From Skermanella sp. TT6 (lineage in GTDB: Bacteria; Pseudomonadota; Alphaproteobacteria; Azospirillales; Azospirillaceae): DNA of 64,000 bases. The position numbers and the translations under genes were made by a program. The DNA is taken from assembly GCF_016653635.2 (NCBI RefSeq), contig NZ_CP067420.1:825501-889500 (forward strand), written 5' to 3'. Shown piece after piece: positions 62,677-64,000 of this stretch; within the stretch, counting starts at the first letter, position 1; the number at the start of each line of letters is the position of its first letter. A model generated the notes under the pieces. It saw only the letters and a program-made list of their open reading frames with translations, did no database searches and was not told the origin of the DNA.

Positions 62677-63975
62677 ATGCAGCCGTTCAAGACCGTCGAT
62701 ATCGCCTTCGGCCGGGGTCACCTGACCGTGGGGCTGCCCGAAGAGGCCGAGGTGACGGTGATCCGGAAGGCCTCCCTGCCGAAGCTGGCCGACCAGGACG
62801 GCGCGGTCCGGGCCGCCTTCGCGAACCCCGTGGACTCGGCCCCGCTCGCGGAACTGGCGAAGGGCCGGGGCAGCGCCTGCATCCTGATCTGCGACATCAC
62901 CCGGCCGGTGCCCAATCGCCTGTTCCTGCGGCCGATGATCCAGACCCTGGCCGAGGCCGGCATCCCGAAGGACCGGATCACCGTGCTGGTCGCGACCGGC
63001 CTGCACCGCCCCAACGAGGGCGCCGAGCTGGCCGAGCTGGTCGGCGATCCCTGGGTGCTGGAGAATGTCCGGGTCGAGAACCATTTCGCCATGCGCGACG
63101 AGGACCATGCGGACCTGGGCCGCACGGCCACCCGGAACACGCCGGTCCGCATCGACCGCCGCTTCCTGGACGCCGACCTGCGGATCGCGACCGGGCTGGT
63201 CGAGCCGCACTTCATGGCCGGCTGGTCGGGCGGCCGCAAGGTGGTGGCGCCGGGCGTCGCCGGGCACGAGACGATCCGGACGTTCCATTCCGCCCGGTTC
63301 ATGGAGGATCCGCTGGCGGTCCAGTGCAACTTGGTCGGCAACCCCCTGCACGAGGAGCAGCTGGAGATCGTCCGCATGATCGGCGAGATCTACGCGCTCA
63401 ACACCGTGATCGACGAGGACCGCGACCTCGTCCACGTCACCTTCGGCGAGATCATCGCCAGCCACCTGGCCGCGGTGGGCTTCATCCAGGACGTGACCCG
63501 CATCAGGCTGCCCCAACGCTTCAAGACCGTCATCACCTCGTCGGCCGGCTACCCGTTGGACAAGACCTATTACCAGACGGTCAAGGGCATGGTGACCCCG
63601 CTGGACATCCTGGAGCCGGGCGGCACCCTGATCATCGCGTCGGAATGCTCCGAAGGCATGGGGTCGAAGGAGTTCCGCGACGCCCAGGCGCGGCTGGTCG
63701 AGCTCGGGCCGGAGCGTTTCCTCGCCACCCTGACCGCCAAGTCGCTGGCCGAGGTGGACGAGTGGCAGACCGAGATGCAGCTGAAGCCGATGCGGATCGG
63801 CCGGGTCCAGCTCTACACCTCCGGCCTCGACGAGGAGGAGCGGCGGATCACCGCGGTCGAGGTGATCGCCGACCTGGACGCCGCCGTCGCCGACAGCATC
63901 CGGCGCCACGGCGACAGCCGCGTCGCGGTGATCCCGGAAGGCCCCTACGTCGTCCCCGTCGTCGAGGCGGCATGA
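62677..63975 (+). CDS. LarA-family (DUF2088) nickel-dependent racemase/epimerase homologue
   Basis: A 432-residue homologue of lactate racemase LarA, which uses a nickel-pincer nucleotide cofactor to racemise 2-hydroxy acids by hydride transfer. The start at 62677 is preferred over 62671 because GAGGAG lies 6 bases before it. Visible family segments: LICDITRPVPNRLFLRP, VLVATGLHRPNEGAELAELV, VEPHFMAGWSGGRKVVAPGV (with the cofactor-anchoring Lys) and GHETIRTFHSARFM. Cofactor synthesis genes (larB, larC, larE) are not in the window. In this cluster it would interconvert stereoisomers of the imported acid. Its stop overlaps the next start. Confidence 0.85.
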   Translation: MQPFKTVDIAFGRGHLTVGLPEEAEVTVIRKASLPKLADQDGAVRAAFANPVDSAPLAELAKGRGSACILICDITRPVPNRLFLRPMIQTLAEAGIPKDRITVLVATGLHRPNEGAELAELVGDPWVLENVRVENHFAMRDEDHADLGRTATRNTPVRIDRRFLDADLRIATGLVEPHFMAGWSGGRKVVAPGVAGHETIRTFHSARFMEDPLAVQCNLVGNPLHEEQLEIVRMIGEIYALNTVIDEDRDLVHVTFGEIIASHLAAVGFIQDVTRIRLPQRFKTVITSSAGYPLDKTYYQTVKGMVTPLDILEPGGTLIIASECSEGMGSKEFRDAQARLVELGPERFLATLTAKSLAEVDEWQTEMQLKPMRIGRVQLYTSGLDEEERRITAVEVIADLDAAVADSIRRHGDSRVAVIPEGPYVVPVVEAA

Positions 63976-64000
63976 CCCTCCGCCACATCCACCTGGACGC
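63972..64000 (+). CDS. Start of a further gene in the operon (cut by window edge)
   Basis: ATGA overlap with the LarA-like stop (63972-63975) and an open frame MTLRHIHLDA running off the right edge. Only nine or ten codons are visible, so no family can be assigned. The coupling shows that the operon continues beyond the window. Confidence 0.6.

Overview
The window is GC-rich (about 70% by eye) chromosomal DNA from an alphaproteobacterium, most likely of the Rhodospirillales/Azospirillaceae (Azospirillum- or Skermanella-like). The pointers are the block serB (divergent) - miaA - ilvB - ilvN - ilvC, a CitE-family lyase beside mesaconyl-CoA hydratase (ethylmalonyl-CoA pathway genes), a SAM-II riboswitch, a MucR-like protein, and many ATGA/GTGA start-stop overlaps. 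The assignment is inference. Most of the window is ordinary core genome; accessory character appears at about 32.7-33.2 kb, 40.9-42.6 kb and 49.9-51 kb.

Layout. 0-2.8 kb: leuC-leuD-leuB on the minus strand (leuB runs off the left edge). 2.9-9.7 kb: a cupin, an exported superoxide dismutase, DNA topoisomerase III, a membrane protein, serB and miaA. 9.8-15.4 kb: branched-chain amino acid genes ilvB-ilvN-ilvC, a small Mpo1-like pair, and asd. 15.6-24 kb: pdxY, a REC-PAS-GGDEF protein, the CitE-like lyase/mch pair, an exported M28 peptidase, a Sel1-lytic transglycosylase and an LhgO-like FAD oxidoreductase. 24-30 kb: a MucR-like protein, a quinone-reductase-like MDR, YjbH and a pentapeptide-repeat protein. 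30-37.5 kb: L,D-transpeptidase plus YcbK-like protein, polysaccharide deacetylase, TPR protein, ispE and a FliL-like protein. 38-40.7 kb: metNIQ under a SAM-II riboswitch whose expression platform is an intrinsic terminator with a predicted antiterminator. 40.8-42.5 kb: tRNA-Gln(TTG), then a repeat-rich stretch holding two REPIN-like doublets, an XRE gene split by an in-frame amber codon, and three copies of an unexplained repeat at 99-100 bp spacing. 42.5-53 kb: a DUF4384 protein, denD, a ROK regulator with a sugar ABC transporter, an autotransporter remnant and a KefB/YbaL-type antiporter.

53-64 kb is the most interesting region. It is a tightly packed, apparently co-transcribed catabolic module: IclR regulator, crotonase, a two-subunit B12-dependent acyl-CoA mutase, class III CoA-transferase, MeaB-like GTPase, a complete TRAP transporter (P, Q, M), a second crotonase, a LarA-type nickel racemase homologue and the start of another gene. 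The mutase keeps the carboxylate-recognising residues of methylmalonyl-CoA mutase but has lost two other conserved active-site motifs, so its substrate is probably not one of the characterised ones. The context suggests uptake, racemisation, CoA activation and carbon-skeleton rearrangement of an organic acid, possibly a hydroxy- or dicarboxylic acid.
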